A stretch of 64,000 nucleotides of DNA from a virus. Both the position numbers and the translations under genes were made by a program. The notes under the pieces were generated by a model. It had not been told where the DNA came from. It worked only from the letters and a program-made list of their open reading frames with translations, and searched no databases. The stretch's first letter is position 1. Every line of letters begins with the position of its first letter. The DNA is taken from the IMG/VR virus record IMGVR_UViG_3300042691_007361, positions 42,796-106,795 of that record; one strand, given 5' to 3'. Positions 1-8,252 of the stretch are shown piece by piece.

Positions 1-189
1 CTTACCCATGCTGAGAATCACTCTGTAAGTGATGCAATGGTGAATCGTTTAGTTAAACTTACTACAGACTGCGATGCCTTTACTGATGATCTTAGATACT
101 ACATGGTAAAGGAGATTGTAAATGGGAATAAGAGTAAATTTGCAAAACTGATGATGAACAGTTCTGTAGTCAAAATGGCGGTTAAGTAA
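1..189 (+). CDS. C-terminal end of an unknown protein (5' truncated by window)
   Basis: An open frame enters from the left edge and ends at TAA (187-189), leaving 62 residues. The visible tail is mixed alpha-helical in character, with a KSKFAKLMM stretch and an end in VVKMAVK, and has no motif I recognise. It is read in the same direction as the replication genes that follow and is separated from the next start by 93 bases holding a hairpin, so it is probably the last gene of an upstream unit. Nothing visible gives a function. Confidence 0.6.
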   Translation, partial: LTHAENHSVSDAMVNRLVKLTTDCDAFTDDLRYYMVKEIVNGNKSKFAKLMMNSSVVKMAVK

Positions 190-245
190 GTCATTGTAAC
201 ATCATTTCCCCATAAAAGGAAAATAAATTAGATTAAGTCAAATAT

Positions 246-267
246 AAGGCGGTGTAAAAGCCGCCTT
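246..267 (+). terminator. GC-rich hairpin between two replication-block genes
   Basis: AAGGCGG (246-252) pairs perfectly with CCGCCTT (261-267) around an 8-base loop, in an otherwise AT-rich gap. The following bases are ACTTAATTAA rather than a clean T run, so it may be a weak terminator or a transcript-stabilising structure. A weaker 5-bp inverted repeat (TTTCC at 205-209, GGAAA at 218-222) lies just before it. Confidence 0.5.
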
Positions 268-282
268 ACTTAATTAACACAC

Positions 283-1428
283 ATGAAAGATTATTTAGTA
301 ATAAAAGTTTGGGATAGCGGAAGTTATCATATGACAGATCAGTTATCAAATTTACATATAGAAATATCTATTGATGTTCTAACAGGTGCATTTGATATGG
401 ATGCATTAAGCTTTAATATAAAGCACACGTACACTCCTGTACAAGGTGATAAGTTTTATTTCTTACCAGGAGTTACTGTACCTAGAGTAAAGCTAAAAGA
501 CCTAAATGCAACATACAAGATCAGATCTGTAAGAGATATAAACGAAGCAAATGTATTTTTTATAGGTAGTAAAACTAATGATGTTTTTACTGACTATAGT
601 TGGGAGCATAAAGTTGAAACTGAAAAGCTAAAAGAGTTTATTGTAGCAGCTCACACAAAGGGTCATATTGACCATTATTATTATCAGAAGTTTCTTGATG
701 CGGTTGAATTTTATACTAATGAAGAAATCATTATTGATTATGGTACAAAAAGACTGTTATTTGATAAAGATTTAGGTTTTCATATAAGTGACAGCAATTT
801 CTTTGGTAGTGATAAGTTTATTAAACTATCTCCAGAACAAAAGGAGTTATATGAACAAATTAAAGACAAAGAATTATATTCAGAGGAATCCATCTATGAG
901 TATATTAATGGTCCAGATGCTGTAACAATTGATCAGAATATGTTTGAGATACTCGGTGACATGTTTAAAAGTTCAGATACGGATAATCATGTATTAGCCA
1001 TGGAGATTATGGCTAACTCTGATTACAAGTCTAGCATCCTCTATCTATGTTTTCTTTTACATGACTACCACCCTACAATAGAAAACAGAAGAGAGCGTAC
1101 TCATGTTAACTTCAAGTCTCTCCTAATGTATATGGGTAGAACTACAGGTAATGTACATCTTGATAAGGATCAGATGGTAGACTTAATGATTAACAAGAAG
1201 CTTTTAACTAAAGAGTATTTCTTTGAGATGTGCAATAAGTTTAAAGGTGAGATAGATACTTATAGCAGTACCCATTTCAAAATAAAAACCGTATCTTCAA
1301 GCAAAGTAGTTGATGAGTATTTGAATGAAGAACTCATAGTACAAATCAAAGAAGATTACACTTCAGTAAAAGAAATAGCTAACATATCACAAGATGAGTT
1401 TAAAAACACAGAACTTGACATTATCTGA
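283..1428 (+). CDS. unknown replication-block protein, 381 aa
   Basis: A soluble, acidic protein with no signal peptide or membrane segment. The N-terminal ~100 residues look beta-rich and the remainder alpha-helical, but I recognise no catalytic motif. The ATG at 283 follows an AT-rich leader with no Shine-Dalgarno sequence, typical of Bacteroidota phages. Its last 35 bases overlap the start of the nuclease gene in another frame, which points to coupled translation and a role in the same process. Crass-like phages carry several conserved unknown genes near their nuclease and polymerase; this is likely one of them, by position only. Confidence 0.7.
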   Translation: MKDYLVIKVWDSGSYHMTDQLSNLHIEISIDVLTGAFDMDALSFNIKHTYTPVQGDKFYFLPGVTVPRVKLKDLNATYKIRSVRDINEANVFFIGSKTNDVFTDYSWEHKVETEKLKEFIVAAHTKGHIDHYYYQKFLDAVEFYTNEEIIIDYGTKRLLFDKDLGFHISDSNFFGSDKFIKLSPEQKELYEQIKDKELYSEESIYEYINGPDAVTIDQNMFEILGDMFKSSDTDNHVLAMEIMANSDYKSSILYLCFLLHDYHPTIENRRERTHVNFKSLLMYMGRTTGNVHLDKDQMVDLMINKKLLTKEYFFEMCNKFKGEIDTYSSTHFKIKTVSSSKVVDEYLNEELIVQIKEDYTSVKEIANISQDEFKNTELDII

Positions 1429-2416
1429 AGAACTTGAAAGATTTTACTCTGAAAAGTTCTATTTTAGTTACTCAAGTATCAATAAACTTTTGTTCTCTCC
1501 AAGACTGTTCTACAGTCACTATATTCTAAACCAGAAAGAAGATAGTACAGATGCCCACCTCATAGTAGGTCGGGCACTGCACTGTCTTTTATTGGAACCG
1601 GATAAGTTTGATGAGGAGTTTGTAATGGTACCAAAGATTCCTACAGATAGTAACAGGGTTATTATTGATCATATCTTTAAGACCCACTATGAACCAATGA
1701 ATAATGATGCATTGTCACTAGAAGATTTCCCTAATGAGTTGCTGGGGCAAATGGTAGTGAACAATTTGTATCAAAGTCTCAAGACAGATCCGCAGAGACT
1801 TGAAAAATTACTTACTGATAATAACAAAGAGTATTTTAACTTTTTGAAAATCAGAGAAGGTAAAACCGTGATTGATCCTGCTGTGAAGCAGCAAGCTGAA
1901 TCAGGACTTGAAGCACTTAAAGCAAATGACAGGGTTAAAGCTTTACTTCAATTGGAACCAGATAAACCTGTGGGAATCAGTGTGTTTAATGAGCTTATGC
2001 TAAAAACAGAACTTGAGAAATATCCATTTGGTTTTAAAGGTATACTAGACAATGTAGTCATGGACGAGAACACCAAGACACTATTTATCAATGACTTAAA
2101 AACAACCAACAAATCTATTCAAACCTTCCCTGAATCCGTAGCTTATTATAGATATGATATTCAGGCAACAATGTATGTTGGGCTTGCCTATGAGAAGTTT
2201 CTCAAAGATAGGCCTGATGCTAATGAATGGACAGTTGTGTTCACATTCATTGTGATTGATAAGCACAACCAAGTGTATCCATTCCAGGTATCAAAAGAAA
2301 CGCTAGTAAATTGGGAAGAAGAATTTTCTTATGTAGTACAGCAGATAGACTATCACTATCTGAATAGAGATTTTACTCTACCTTATACACTAGCTATTGG
2401 TAATGTAACACTGTAA
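1394..2416 (+). CDS. RecE/YqaJ-like PD-(D/E)XK exonuclease
   Basis: Probable DNA exonuclease acting in recombination or replication. The N-terminus has the SSINKLLFSPRLFY helix followed by GRALHCLLLEPDKF (about residues 59-72), a pattern typical of the RecE-type, DUF3799-like branch of PD-(D/E)XK nucleases, where the histidine (H63) is characteristic. The active-site core follows: D219 in GILDN, then D234 and K236 in INDLKTT, giving the D...DxK signature. The 340-residue length suits this family. The start overlaps the upstream gene by 35 bases and DNA polymerase lies four genes downstream; crAss-like phages commonly encode such a nuclease beside the polymerase. Fold assignment is strong; substrate and polarity are inferred. 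Confidence 0.85.
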   Translation: MSLKTQNLTLSEELERFYSEKFYFSYSSINKLLFSPRLFYSHYILNQKEDSTDAHLIVGRALHCLLLEPDKFDEEFVMVPKIPTDSNRVIIDHIFKTHYEPMNNDALSLEDFPNELLGQMVVNNLYQSLKTDPQRLEKLLTDNNKEYFNFLKIREGKTVIDPAVKQQAESGLEALKANDRVKALLQLEPDKPVGISVFNELMLKTELEKYPFGFKGILDNVVMDENTKTLFINDLKTTNKSIQTFPESVAYYRYDIQATMYVGLAYEKFLKDRPDANEWTVVFTFIVIDKHNQVYPFQVSKETLVNWEEEFSYVVQQIDYHYLNRDFTLPYTLAIGNVTL

Positions 2417-2422
2417 ATTTTT

Positions 2423-2989
2423 ATGGCAATAGACGCGCTTTATAAGGATTATTTTCAAAAGTCTAGGGTCTTTATGTATCCACTCCTAGGCATTCGCAGG
2501 GGTGCAAGTGTAATACCGGAGATAACCTATATAGGTTGGGAAGGTAACCTAACACCCGAGGATACAAAGCTGATTACTATTTATCCTAAGAGGACAGACA
2601 AAGAATATCAGAACTTTGAGAAACATGTTTTAATTAACCATTCTCGTGCTTCTGACTTTGTTGAGCTTAATGATGAACAGCTTCTGATTACATTTGATTT
2701 TTCTGATATGAAAAAAGATTGGGACCATTTTGTTAATGGTAGATACAGTCAAATGGACATAAAAATAAAGCGCAAAATCCGTGATTTCTTTGATAGAAAC
2801 AGTGCAAATTATGTATATATAGATAGTTATTTATTTCCTGAGAAGTATTTTACTCTCTATGCAGATTTGCTAAATGTCAAAGAAGACTTGTTAAAAGAAG
2901 TTGGTGAACTATGTAGTAAACCAGACCTAGAACGTGAGACTTTAGTCGCAAGTATAATCAATTTGGAAAACAAGAAAATTCTAGGTTAA
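2423..2989 (+). CDS. unknown replication-block protein, 188 aa
   Basis: It starts six bases after the nuclease stop, so it is part of the same operon. The sequence is soluble and charged, with aromatic-rich patches (YKDYFQKSRVFMYPL at the N-terminus, NYVYIDSYLFP near residue 130) and a helical C-terminal third. No motif I know is present. Tight linkage between the nuclease and the polymerase suggests a DNA-replication accessory role, but that is inference from context only. Confidence 0.7.
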   Translation: MAIDALYKDYFQKSRVFMYPLLGIRRGASVIPEITYIGWEGNLTPEDTKLITIYPKRTDKEYQNFEKHVLINHSRASDFVELNDEQLLITFDFSDMKKDWDHFVNGRYSQMDIKIKRKIRDFFDRNSANYVYIDSYLFPEKYFTLYADLLNVKEDLLKEVGELCSKPDLERETLVASIINLENKKILG

Positions 2990-3016
2990 TTTGTAAAACA
3001 ATTTAAAACCAACATT

Positions 3017-3388
3017 ATGAGTAATTCAATTGGAGGCAATATGCTTCTTATCAAATCAGTTTGGAATGAGGGAGAAACATTCAAACTTCTTCCACTTTCA
3101 CTTGACTGTCCTTACATTGAGGGAATTTATGATCCAGGAGCTAAAGTTCTTGTGATGATTAGTCGTGTATCCATGAGTAAGCTTCATATGCTTCCTAAGT
3201 TAGATGACAATGGTGACCCAGCTCCACTGAAAGTAAAAAGAGCTAATGGAAGAACAGTAAAAGAAGAGAGAAAAACTGTTGAAACTTTTCAAGAATTCTA
3301 TATTGACAATGATGAAGCTATAGCATCTGTTATAGATATCTTTGCAATGAATAAGGATTTTGATTACAAGAAGTACATTACTAAGTAA
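3017..3388 (+). CDS. unknown small replication-block protein, 123 aa
   Basis: A short basic-to-neutral protein. The ATG at 3017 is used here; an in-frame ATG at 3041 (before LLIKSVWNEG) is an alternative that would drop eight residues and give a beta-strand start. The body has KVLVMISRVSMSKLHML and a very basic KVKRANGRTVKEERK segment (about residues 76-90) that could contact nucleic acid. No family recognised. It is the last gene before a hairpin terminator, so it probably ends the nuclease transcript. Confidence 0.65.
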   Translation: MSNSIGGNMLLIKSVWNEGETFKLLPLSLDCPYIEGIYDPGAKVLVMISRVSMSKLHMLPKLDDNGDPAPLKVKRANGRTVKEERKTVETFQEFYIDNDEAIASVIDIFAMNKDFDYKKYITK

Positions 3389-3411
3389 TAACCTGTCAAC
3401 CTAGACCAGTT

Positions 3412-3440
3412 GGGGCGGATGAGAGTCTGCCCCTTCTTGT
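3412..3440 (+). terminator. intrinsic-terminator-like hairpin
   Basis: GGGGCGGA (3412-3419) pairs with TCTGCCCC (3426-3433), eight pairs including one G-U, around the loop TGAGAG. It is followed by TTCTTGTCT. It separates the nuclease unit from the polymerase unit. Confidence 0.65.
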
Positions 3441-3456
3441 CTAAAATATTTAGCTT

Positions 3457-3807
3457 ATGTATATATCAGAAAGAAAATACAAGAATGCTCTTGCTGTAAT
3501 TAATCAGTATAAAGCTCAACAAAAAGAGCTTGAGAAAAACAAAGTAAAAGAAAGCGGAATAACATTAGCTACTACACTTAAAGAACTTAAAGATAACAAT
3601 CTTATATCCCCTAAGTTGTACCGTACTTTAGAAGAAATCTATAAATGGGATTATGCATACTCAATAAATGATACTCCTCTTGAGCCATATATTGGTTTCT
3701 TTATAGAGACTAAATATGAAGATATATCTAAATGGCGTGGAATAGGTAAGACTATGAGAGATGAATTTGTATCACTAATGGCTGCCGCTGGGCATGAAGT
3801 AGTATGA
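3457..3807 (+). CDS. small helix-hairpin-helix protein upstream of DNA polymerase
   Basis: A 116-residue protein whose C-terminal region reads WRGIGKTMRDEFVSLMAAAG (about residues 92-111). This matches the helix-GxG-helix pattern of helix-hairpin-helix DNA-binding motifs, as in the RNA polymerase alpha C-terminal domain and many repair proteins. The N-terminus is a lysine- and glutamate-rich helix, probably a coiled coil (QYKAQQKELEKNKVKE). The stop overlaps the polymerase start (ATGA), so the two are translationally coupled and this may be a DNA-binding accessory of the polymerase. The motif is clear; the partner is inferred. Confidence 0.7.
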   Translation: MYISERKYKNALAVINQYKAQQKELEKNKVKESGITLATTLKELKDNNLISPKLYRTLEEIYKWDYAYSINDTPLEPYIGFFIETKYEDISKWRGIGKTMRDEFVSLMAAAGHEVV

Positions 3808-5978
3808 GACAACATTATGTAATGGATTATGAAACACTCTCCAACTGCTTTGTTGCTGTGTTTCAAGGAGTTAAGTCAGATGACTATGAAGTATTTGTAG
3901 TACATGATTTACAGAATGATATTGATAGACTAATTAGTTTTCTTGAGGATAACATTCTTCTTGATGAATGGCACATATCATTTAATGGTCTTGGGTTTGA
4001 TAGTCAGATTACTGAGTATATCCTAAGAACACAAGACCAGCTACGGGAAATGGGTGGATGTGAGATTGCTGAGTGGTTATATGGCAAAGCACAGAACATT
4101 ATCCAAAGTCAAGATGAGAATAGGTTCTTAGAATTCAGTCCAAATGATCTGCAGATTAATCAGATTGATGTTTTTAAACTTAATCACTGGGATAATCCTG
4201 CTAAAAGAAGTTCACTAAAGTGGATTCAGTATACAATGGATTGGGCTAACATAGTTGATATGCCTATTCATCATGCTACTGAGATAACAACATTTGAGCA
4301 GATAGAACAGATAATCTATTATTGTAAGAATGATGTTAGCTCCACTAAGAAAATCATGGAGCTTAGTAAGAAACAGATTGAACTCCGCAAGAGTCTAACA
4401 GAAGAGTATAACATTAATTTGTTTAGTGCTTCTGAACCAAGGATATCTAAAGAGCTGTTCTTACATTTCTTGAGTAAGAAGACCGGTATCAAAAAGTTTG
4501 ACCTGAAGAACCTGAGAACCAAAAGAGATCAGATTGTAGTTAATGATATTATACTAGACTATGTAAGTTTCAAGACTGCTACATTCCAAAGACTCCTGGC
4601 TAAGTTTAGAGATATTGTTCTAGACCCAAAGGATACAAAAAATGGTTTTAAATACTCTATTCAATATAGAGGAGTTAAAACTGACTTTGGTCTCGGTGGT
4701 TTGCATGGTGCCTGGTCTAAGAGTAGAATATTTGAATCTAATGAAGAGATGATTATCATGACTTCAGATGTTACATCCTTCTATCCTAACTTGGCTATTA
4801 GAAACAAATGGTCACCGGCACATATTCCTAAAGAGGAATTCTGTGAGCAGTATGAGTGGTTCTTTGAAGAAAGAAAAAAGATTAGTAAGAAAGACATCAG
4901 GAATTATGTATACAAGATTATACTCAATTCAACTTATGGTTTGAGTAATGATGAAAACAGTTTCCTGTATGACCCAGAGTTTACTATGCGTATTACTATT
5001 AATGGTCAGTTATCTCTGGCTATGCTGTATGAGATGCTAACTGAGGGTATCCCGGGAGCTATTCCAATCATGCAGAATACTGATGGTCTTGAGACAATGA
5101 TACCTAGAGAGTATGAGCAGAAATATTATGACATCTGTAAAGAATGGGAACAGATAACTCAATTACAATTAGAGCATGACAAGTATCAGAGAATGATTAT
5201 TGGTGATGTAAATAATTATATTGCTGTTCATATGCCTAAAGAAGTTGACATAGATACAGCAATGGATATGAGTATGGACAACCCACACTATATTTACAGA
5301 CGTACTCCAGACGGAGTCTATAGTTATCAGGCTGTAAAGTGTAAGGGTAGATTTGAGTTTCATGATCTTGCTCTACATAAGAACAAGAGTTTCTTGGTTA
5401 TACCAAAGACTATCTTCTACTATTTTGTACACGGAATTGATCCTAAAGAGTTCCTATCTAAACAGACAAACATATTTGATTTCTGTGGTGGTAAGAAAAT
5501 CAGAGGAGATTGGAAATTTATTGAACATCTAGTAGAAAAAACTATTGATCCTAATTATTTGAATTACAGTCTTAAACAAAAAAGAGATTATCTACTATCC
5601 AATGGGTGGGAACAATCTTGGTCGGATGATAACTGGGTAAGAAGTAATTCTACTAATAAAGAAGCTAATACTGGTATAAGTACTGAAGCTGCGTTTAATC
5701 TCATTGTTCCTAAAATAGGTGGTGAGTATAAGGAATGTCCTTTGCAGCATACTATTAGGTATTATATTTCTAACAACGGATCTAAAATTATTAAGCACAA
5801 TCTAGTTGATGAAAGGTCAACTCAACTAGAAGCAGGTAAGTGGTTACAAACACTGTTTATTGATTATGTAGAAAAGGACATAAACAATTATGATTTAAAC
5901 TATGATTACTATTTAGAGAAGATTATGAAAGAGATACATAATCTTGAACCCGTCAAAAACCAATTAAGTTTATTTTAA
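3804..5978 (+). CDS. family B DNA polymerase with 3'-5' exonuclease
   Basis: Replicative DNA polymerase, 724 residues. The exonuclease domain is intact: D8 and E10 in MDYETL (Exo I), N61 to D66 in FNGLGFD (Exo II), and Y173 with D177 in YYCKND (Exo III). Polymerase motif A is SDVTSFYPN with D322. Motif B is YKIILNSTYG (K371, N375, Y378, G379). Motif C is MQNTDG (N425-T-D427), where the usual DTD has asparagine in the first position; the metal-binding second aspartate is kept. Motifs A and B are only ~50 residues apart, so the fingers are compact, and no TP-primed specific features were identified. CrAss-like phages carry either a family A or a family B polymerase; this lineage has B. The start overlaps the helix-hairpin-helix gene, and the next gene begins three bases after its stop. 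Confidence 0.9.
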   Translation: MRQHYVMDYETLSNCFVAVFQGVKSDDYEVFVVHDLQNDIDRLISFLEDNILLDEWHISFNGLGFDSQITEYILRTQDQLREMGGCEIAEWLYGKAQNIIQSQDENRFLEFSPNDLQINQIDVFKLNHWDNPAKRSSLKWIQYTMDWANIVDMPIHHATEITTFEQIEQIIYYCKNDVSSTKKIMELSKKQIELRKSLTEEYNINLFSASEPRISKELFLHFLSKKTGIKKFDLKNLRTKRDQIVVNDIILDYVSFKTATFQRLLAKFRDIVLDPKDTKNGFKYSIQYRGVKTDFGLGGLHGAWSKSRIFESNEEMIIMTSDVTSFYPNLAIRNKWSPAHIPKEEFCEQYEWFFEERKKISKKDIRNYVYKIILNSTYGLSNDENSFLYDPEFTMRITINGQLSLAMLYEMLTEGIPGAIPIMQNTDGLETMIPREYEQKYYDICKEWEQITQLQLEHDKYQRMIIGDVNNYIAVHMPKEVDIDTAMDMSMDNPHYIYRRTPDGVYSYQAVKCKGRFEFHDLALHKNKSFLVIPKTIFYYFVHGIDPKEFLSKQTNIFDFCGGKKIRGDWKFIEHLVEKTIDPNYLNYSLKQKRDYLLSNGWEQSWSDDNWVRSNSTNKEANTGISTEAAFNLIVPKIGGEYKECPLQHTIRYYISNNGSKIIKHNLVDERSTQLEAGKWLQTLFIDYVEKDINNYDLNYDYYLEKIMKEIHNLEPVKNQLSLF

Positions 5979-5980
5979 TT

Positions 5981-7657
5981 ATGGCAAAGAGAATTAGAGA
6001 AGTAACAAGAGATTTTCTTAAGGCAGTTCCGCTGCCTGTACAGACTAGCAGTTATACTGTTATATCGCATGAGTCTGTTATGGACTATGTATTTACTGAG
6101 CTTGCAGCTCAAGGTTTTGGTATCCTCTCAGAGGAGTATAGATGTACATATGATGGTCTGATTGCACAAGGTATTTACAAGCTAAACTATGGTACTGATG
6201 AGGAGATGTCTCTGATGTTTGCATGGTCTAACAGCTACAATAAACAATTAAAGTTTAAATGTGTAACTGGTGGTTATGTAACAGCAAACCAAACAGTAAT
6301 GTTGTGTGGTGAGATTGGAACATGGACTCGTAAGCACACAGGTACTGCAGATGCAGATGCTATTGAGATGATTAAAACTCAGATTACTAATGCTGCTGTA
6401 TATTACAACAACCTAGTAGCTGATAAAGAAGTAATGAAGCAGATACCACTTACTACAAAGCGCCAGGCAGAGTTGCTTGGTGTATTGTTTGCAGAGTATG
6501 AATTGCTTACTACAGAGCAGGCAAGTATTGTACGCCAACAAATAGATAAGCCTAGCTTCTTCTATAATGGTGGTAAGCATACACTGTGGTCATTCTATAA
6601 TCACGTAACTCTGGCATTCCAGCAATCACATCCAAAGACATGGATGGAGGATCAGCGCATGCTTCATTGGTTTATCAGTAATGAGTTTGACCTAACAGGT
6701 AGTCCTGTTATGTCTGCTATTGTACAAGCAATGGTTGAGGTTACAGAACCTATGGTAGATCCATTGTATACTGTACCTAATCAGACTAACATCTTAGATC
6801 AAATAGCAGACTTAGAAGCAGATCAAATGGATGAAGACATTAGATATGCTAAAGTAGAAGAAGAAAGTGGAACAAATGAGGTAAAAAATGAAGAGATTTT
6901 GTACCAGTCTGAAGAAGTAGTTGAAGATGTTGTTGAAGACACAGAAGTTCCATTTGATATTGATGAGGATGATGATGCTGTGTTAGGTTCATTACTAGTT
7001 CCAATAGAGAATCCTGAGCCACCTGTTACAGTGGAAGAATATTTGGATCACAAGGAATTACTTGATGAAACTGTAGCTTATACTGACCCAGCAGGTAATG
7101 TATTTGAAGCTCCAGTAGTTCAAACTAAAGCACCACAAGAATTTATTGATGCTCTTATGAATGCACCAGAAATGGATGCTTCAGAAATTGATATGTCAAA
7201 AGTTACTTGGGTTGATGCTCCAGAAACTGTTAAGGAAGTTGAAGATAAGCCTAAACTTTCTCTTGATGATATTCTAATCAGAATACCAAATGAGGAGAAG
7301 AAAGCTGAAGCTGAGATTGCTACTGCTATTGAAAGAGTGGAGCGTAAAGAACTCAAAGAAACTCTTAAAGCAGAAGATCAAAAAGGTAAGCTACCAAGTG
7401 ATATTCAATCTAGACTAGATGCATTTAATGCTAAGAGAGAAGCTGAGTCTTCAATACTTACTCCTGAAGAAATTGAGGAAGAGTATGACCTGAAGCACAC
7501 TGATGACTATCAAGATGTGATTGAGATGAAGGCTGAAGAATCACTTGAAGTGGAAGCAGTTAATACTACTGAAAATCAACCAAGTACATTCAATGATTTT
7601 GAGTTTGACCTAGGGTCAGATGATGAAGAATTGAAGTTTGATGATGATTTTCTTTAA
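5981..7657 (+). CDS. 558-aa protein with globular head and long acidic tail (possibly DUF932-like)
   Basis: Residues ~1-260 look globular. Segments such as SHESVMDYVFTELAAQGFG, MFAWSNSYNKQLKFKC and TANQTVMLCGE recall the DUF932 phage/plasmid family, a weak match made by eye. From about residue 275 the composition changes to a long glutamate- and aspartate-rich, probably disordered tail rich in E, V and D, ending in DFEFDLGSDDEELKFDDDFL. Acidic tails of this type occur in phage single-strand DNA-binding and DNA-mimic proteins, so binding to a replication partner is possible. It starts three bases after the polymerase stop and is followed by a strong terminator, making it the last gene of the polymerase unit. 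Function is not known. Confidence 0.6.
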   Translation: MAKRIREVTRDFLKAVPLPVQTSSYTVISHESVMDYVFTELAAQGFGILSEEYRCTYDGLIAQGIYKLNYGTDEEMSLMFAWSNSYNKQLKFKCVTGGYVTANQTVMLCGEIGTWTRKHTGTADADAIEMIKTQITNAAVYYNNLVADKEVMKQIPLTTKRQAELLGVLFAEYELLTTEQASIVRQQIDKPSFFYNGGKHTLWSFYNHVTLAFQQSHPKTWMEDQRMLHWFISNEFDLTGSPVMSAIVQAMVEVTEPMVDPLYTVPNQTNILDQIADLEADQMDEDIRYAKVEEESGTNEVKNEEILYQSEEVVEDVVEDTEVPFDIDEDDDAVLGSLLVPIENPEPPVTVEEYLDHKELLDETVAYTDPAGNVFEAPVVQTKAPQEFIDALMNAPEMDASEIDMSKVTWVDAPETVKEVEDKPKLSLDDILIRIPNEEKKAEAEIATAIERVERKELKETLKAEDQKGKLPSDIQSRLDAFNAKREAESSILTPEEIEEEYDLKHTDDYQDVIEMKAEESLEVEAVNTTENQPSTFNDFEFDLGSDDEELKFDDDFL

Positions 7658-7660
7658 GAC

Positions 7661-7728
7661 CTTACCTCTGCATAAGGTAAGTTAAACAATGAAAGAGGGG
7701 GATGGCTTAGGCTGTCCCTCTTTTTTTT
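7661..7728 (+). terminator. tandem hairpins with T8 run
   Basis: CTTACC (7661-7666) can pair with GGTAAG (7676-7681). A second, stronger hairpin pairs AGAGGG (7694-7699) with CCCTCT (7716-7721), extended by TGGC/GCTG around the loop TTAG, and runs straight into eight T residues (7721-7728). The second element is a standard intrinsic terminator after the 558-aa gene. Confidence 0.8.
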
Positions 7729-7729
7729 C

Positions 7730-7737
7730 TATCTTTG
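7730..7737 (+). promoter_or_regulatory. Bacteroidota-type -7 box TATCTTTG
   Basis: TATCTTTG matches the TAnnTTTG box used by the primary sigma factor of Bacteroidota. It directly follows the terminator and precedes the ATG at 7743, so transcripts may start near the first codon (leaderless), or the second gene at 7828 may be the true target. I see no convincing TTG-type -33 element in the T-rich bases upstream. Confidence 0.45.
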
Positions 7738-7742
7738 TGGTT

Positions 7743-7844
7743 ATGAATTATTTATACATAGGAATTTATTTAATAGTAGTCTGGGGCTGGGTAGGCTTTG
7801 AGATGTTACGTGCAAAAGGCGAAGACAATGAAAAAACAGATTGA
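7743..7844 (+). CDS. 33-aa single-pass membrane peptide
   Basis: A short frame beginning MNYLYIGIYLIVVWGWVGFE, almost entirely hydrophobic, then a charged tail (RAKGEDNEKTD). It would form one transmembrane helix with a short hydrophilic end. It lies immediately after a terminator and a TAnnTTTG box and overlaps the first 17 bases of the pyrophosphatase gene in another frame. It may be a real membrane peptide or a leader that couples translation of the next gene. It is too short for homology by eye; conservation would decide. Confidence 0.4.
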   Translation: MNYLYIGIYLIVVWGWVGFEMLRAKGEDNEKTD

Positions 7845-8235
7845 ATCAGTAGAACGATTTCATGAGGCATTTGGACAAAAGAATGGTAAATGGCCTCAGC
7901 ATATTGAGTTAGATCAATATGAGCTAAGACATAAACTAATGGCGGAAGAAAATGATGAATATCTAGAAGCATGTGATGCTAAAGATATTGTAGGTATAGC
8001 TGATGCATTAGGTGATCAAATGTATATTTTATGTGGGACTATTCTTAAACATGGATTACAGCACATTATAGCAGATGTATTTGATGAAATACAAGCTAGT
8101 AATATGAGTAAGTTAGGTGAAGATGGTAAGCCGGTATTAAGAGAAGATGGAAAGATTCTCAAGGGACCAGGTTACTTCAAGCCAAATCTAGAAAAGTTTT
8201 TTGTGGCAGAAGGCAAAAAGAAAGGGGAGCAATAA
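7828..8235 (+). CDS. MazG-like / PRA-PH-type NTP pyrophosphatase
   Basis: An all-alpha nucleotide pyrophosphohydrolase of 135 residues. The magnesium-binding signature is visible as E40, E41 and E44 in AEENDEYLEA followed by D59 and D63 in GIADALGD. The tail EIQASNMSKLGEDGKPV followed by KGPGYFKPN is typical of the phage and bacterial phosphoribosyl-ATP pyrophosphohydrolase-like branch. Such enzymes hydrolyse NTPs or dNTPs to monophosphates; in phages they are thought to adjust nucleotide pools or alarmone signalling. I chose ATG 7828 over an upstream TTG (7798) because the family's conserved region begins here. Its stop codon lies in the loop of the shared terminator. Confidence 0.8.
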   Translation: MKKQIESVERFHEAFGQKNGKWPQHIELDQYELRHKLMAEENDEYLEACDAKDIVGIADALGDQMYILCGTILKHGLQHIIADVFDEIQASNMSKLGEDGKPVLREDGKILKGPGYFKPNLEKFFVAEGKKKGEQ

Positions 8236-8252
8236 GCTCCCCATTTTTTTTT
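8224..8252. terminator. bidirectional terminator at the convergence of the two blocks
   Basis: GGGGAGC (8224-8230) and GCTCCCC (8236-8242) form a perfect 7-bp stem around AATAA. A nine-base T run (8244-8252) follows on the plus strand and TTTCTTTTT follows on the minus strand. It serves the rightward pyrophosphatase transcript and the leftward late transcript; the pyrophosphatase stop codon is in the loop and the late-gene stop codon overlaps the T run. Confidence 0.9.

Noticed and set aside
5070-5084. Motif C asparagine as proof of an inactive polymerase
   Set aside because: The main metal-binding aspartates (D322, D427) and all exonuclease residues are present, so loss of function is not supported.
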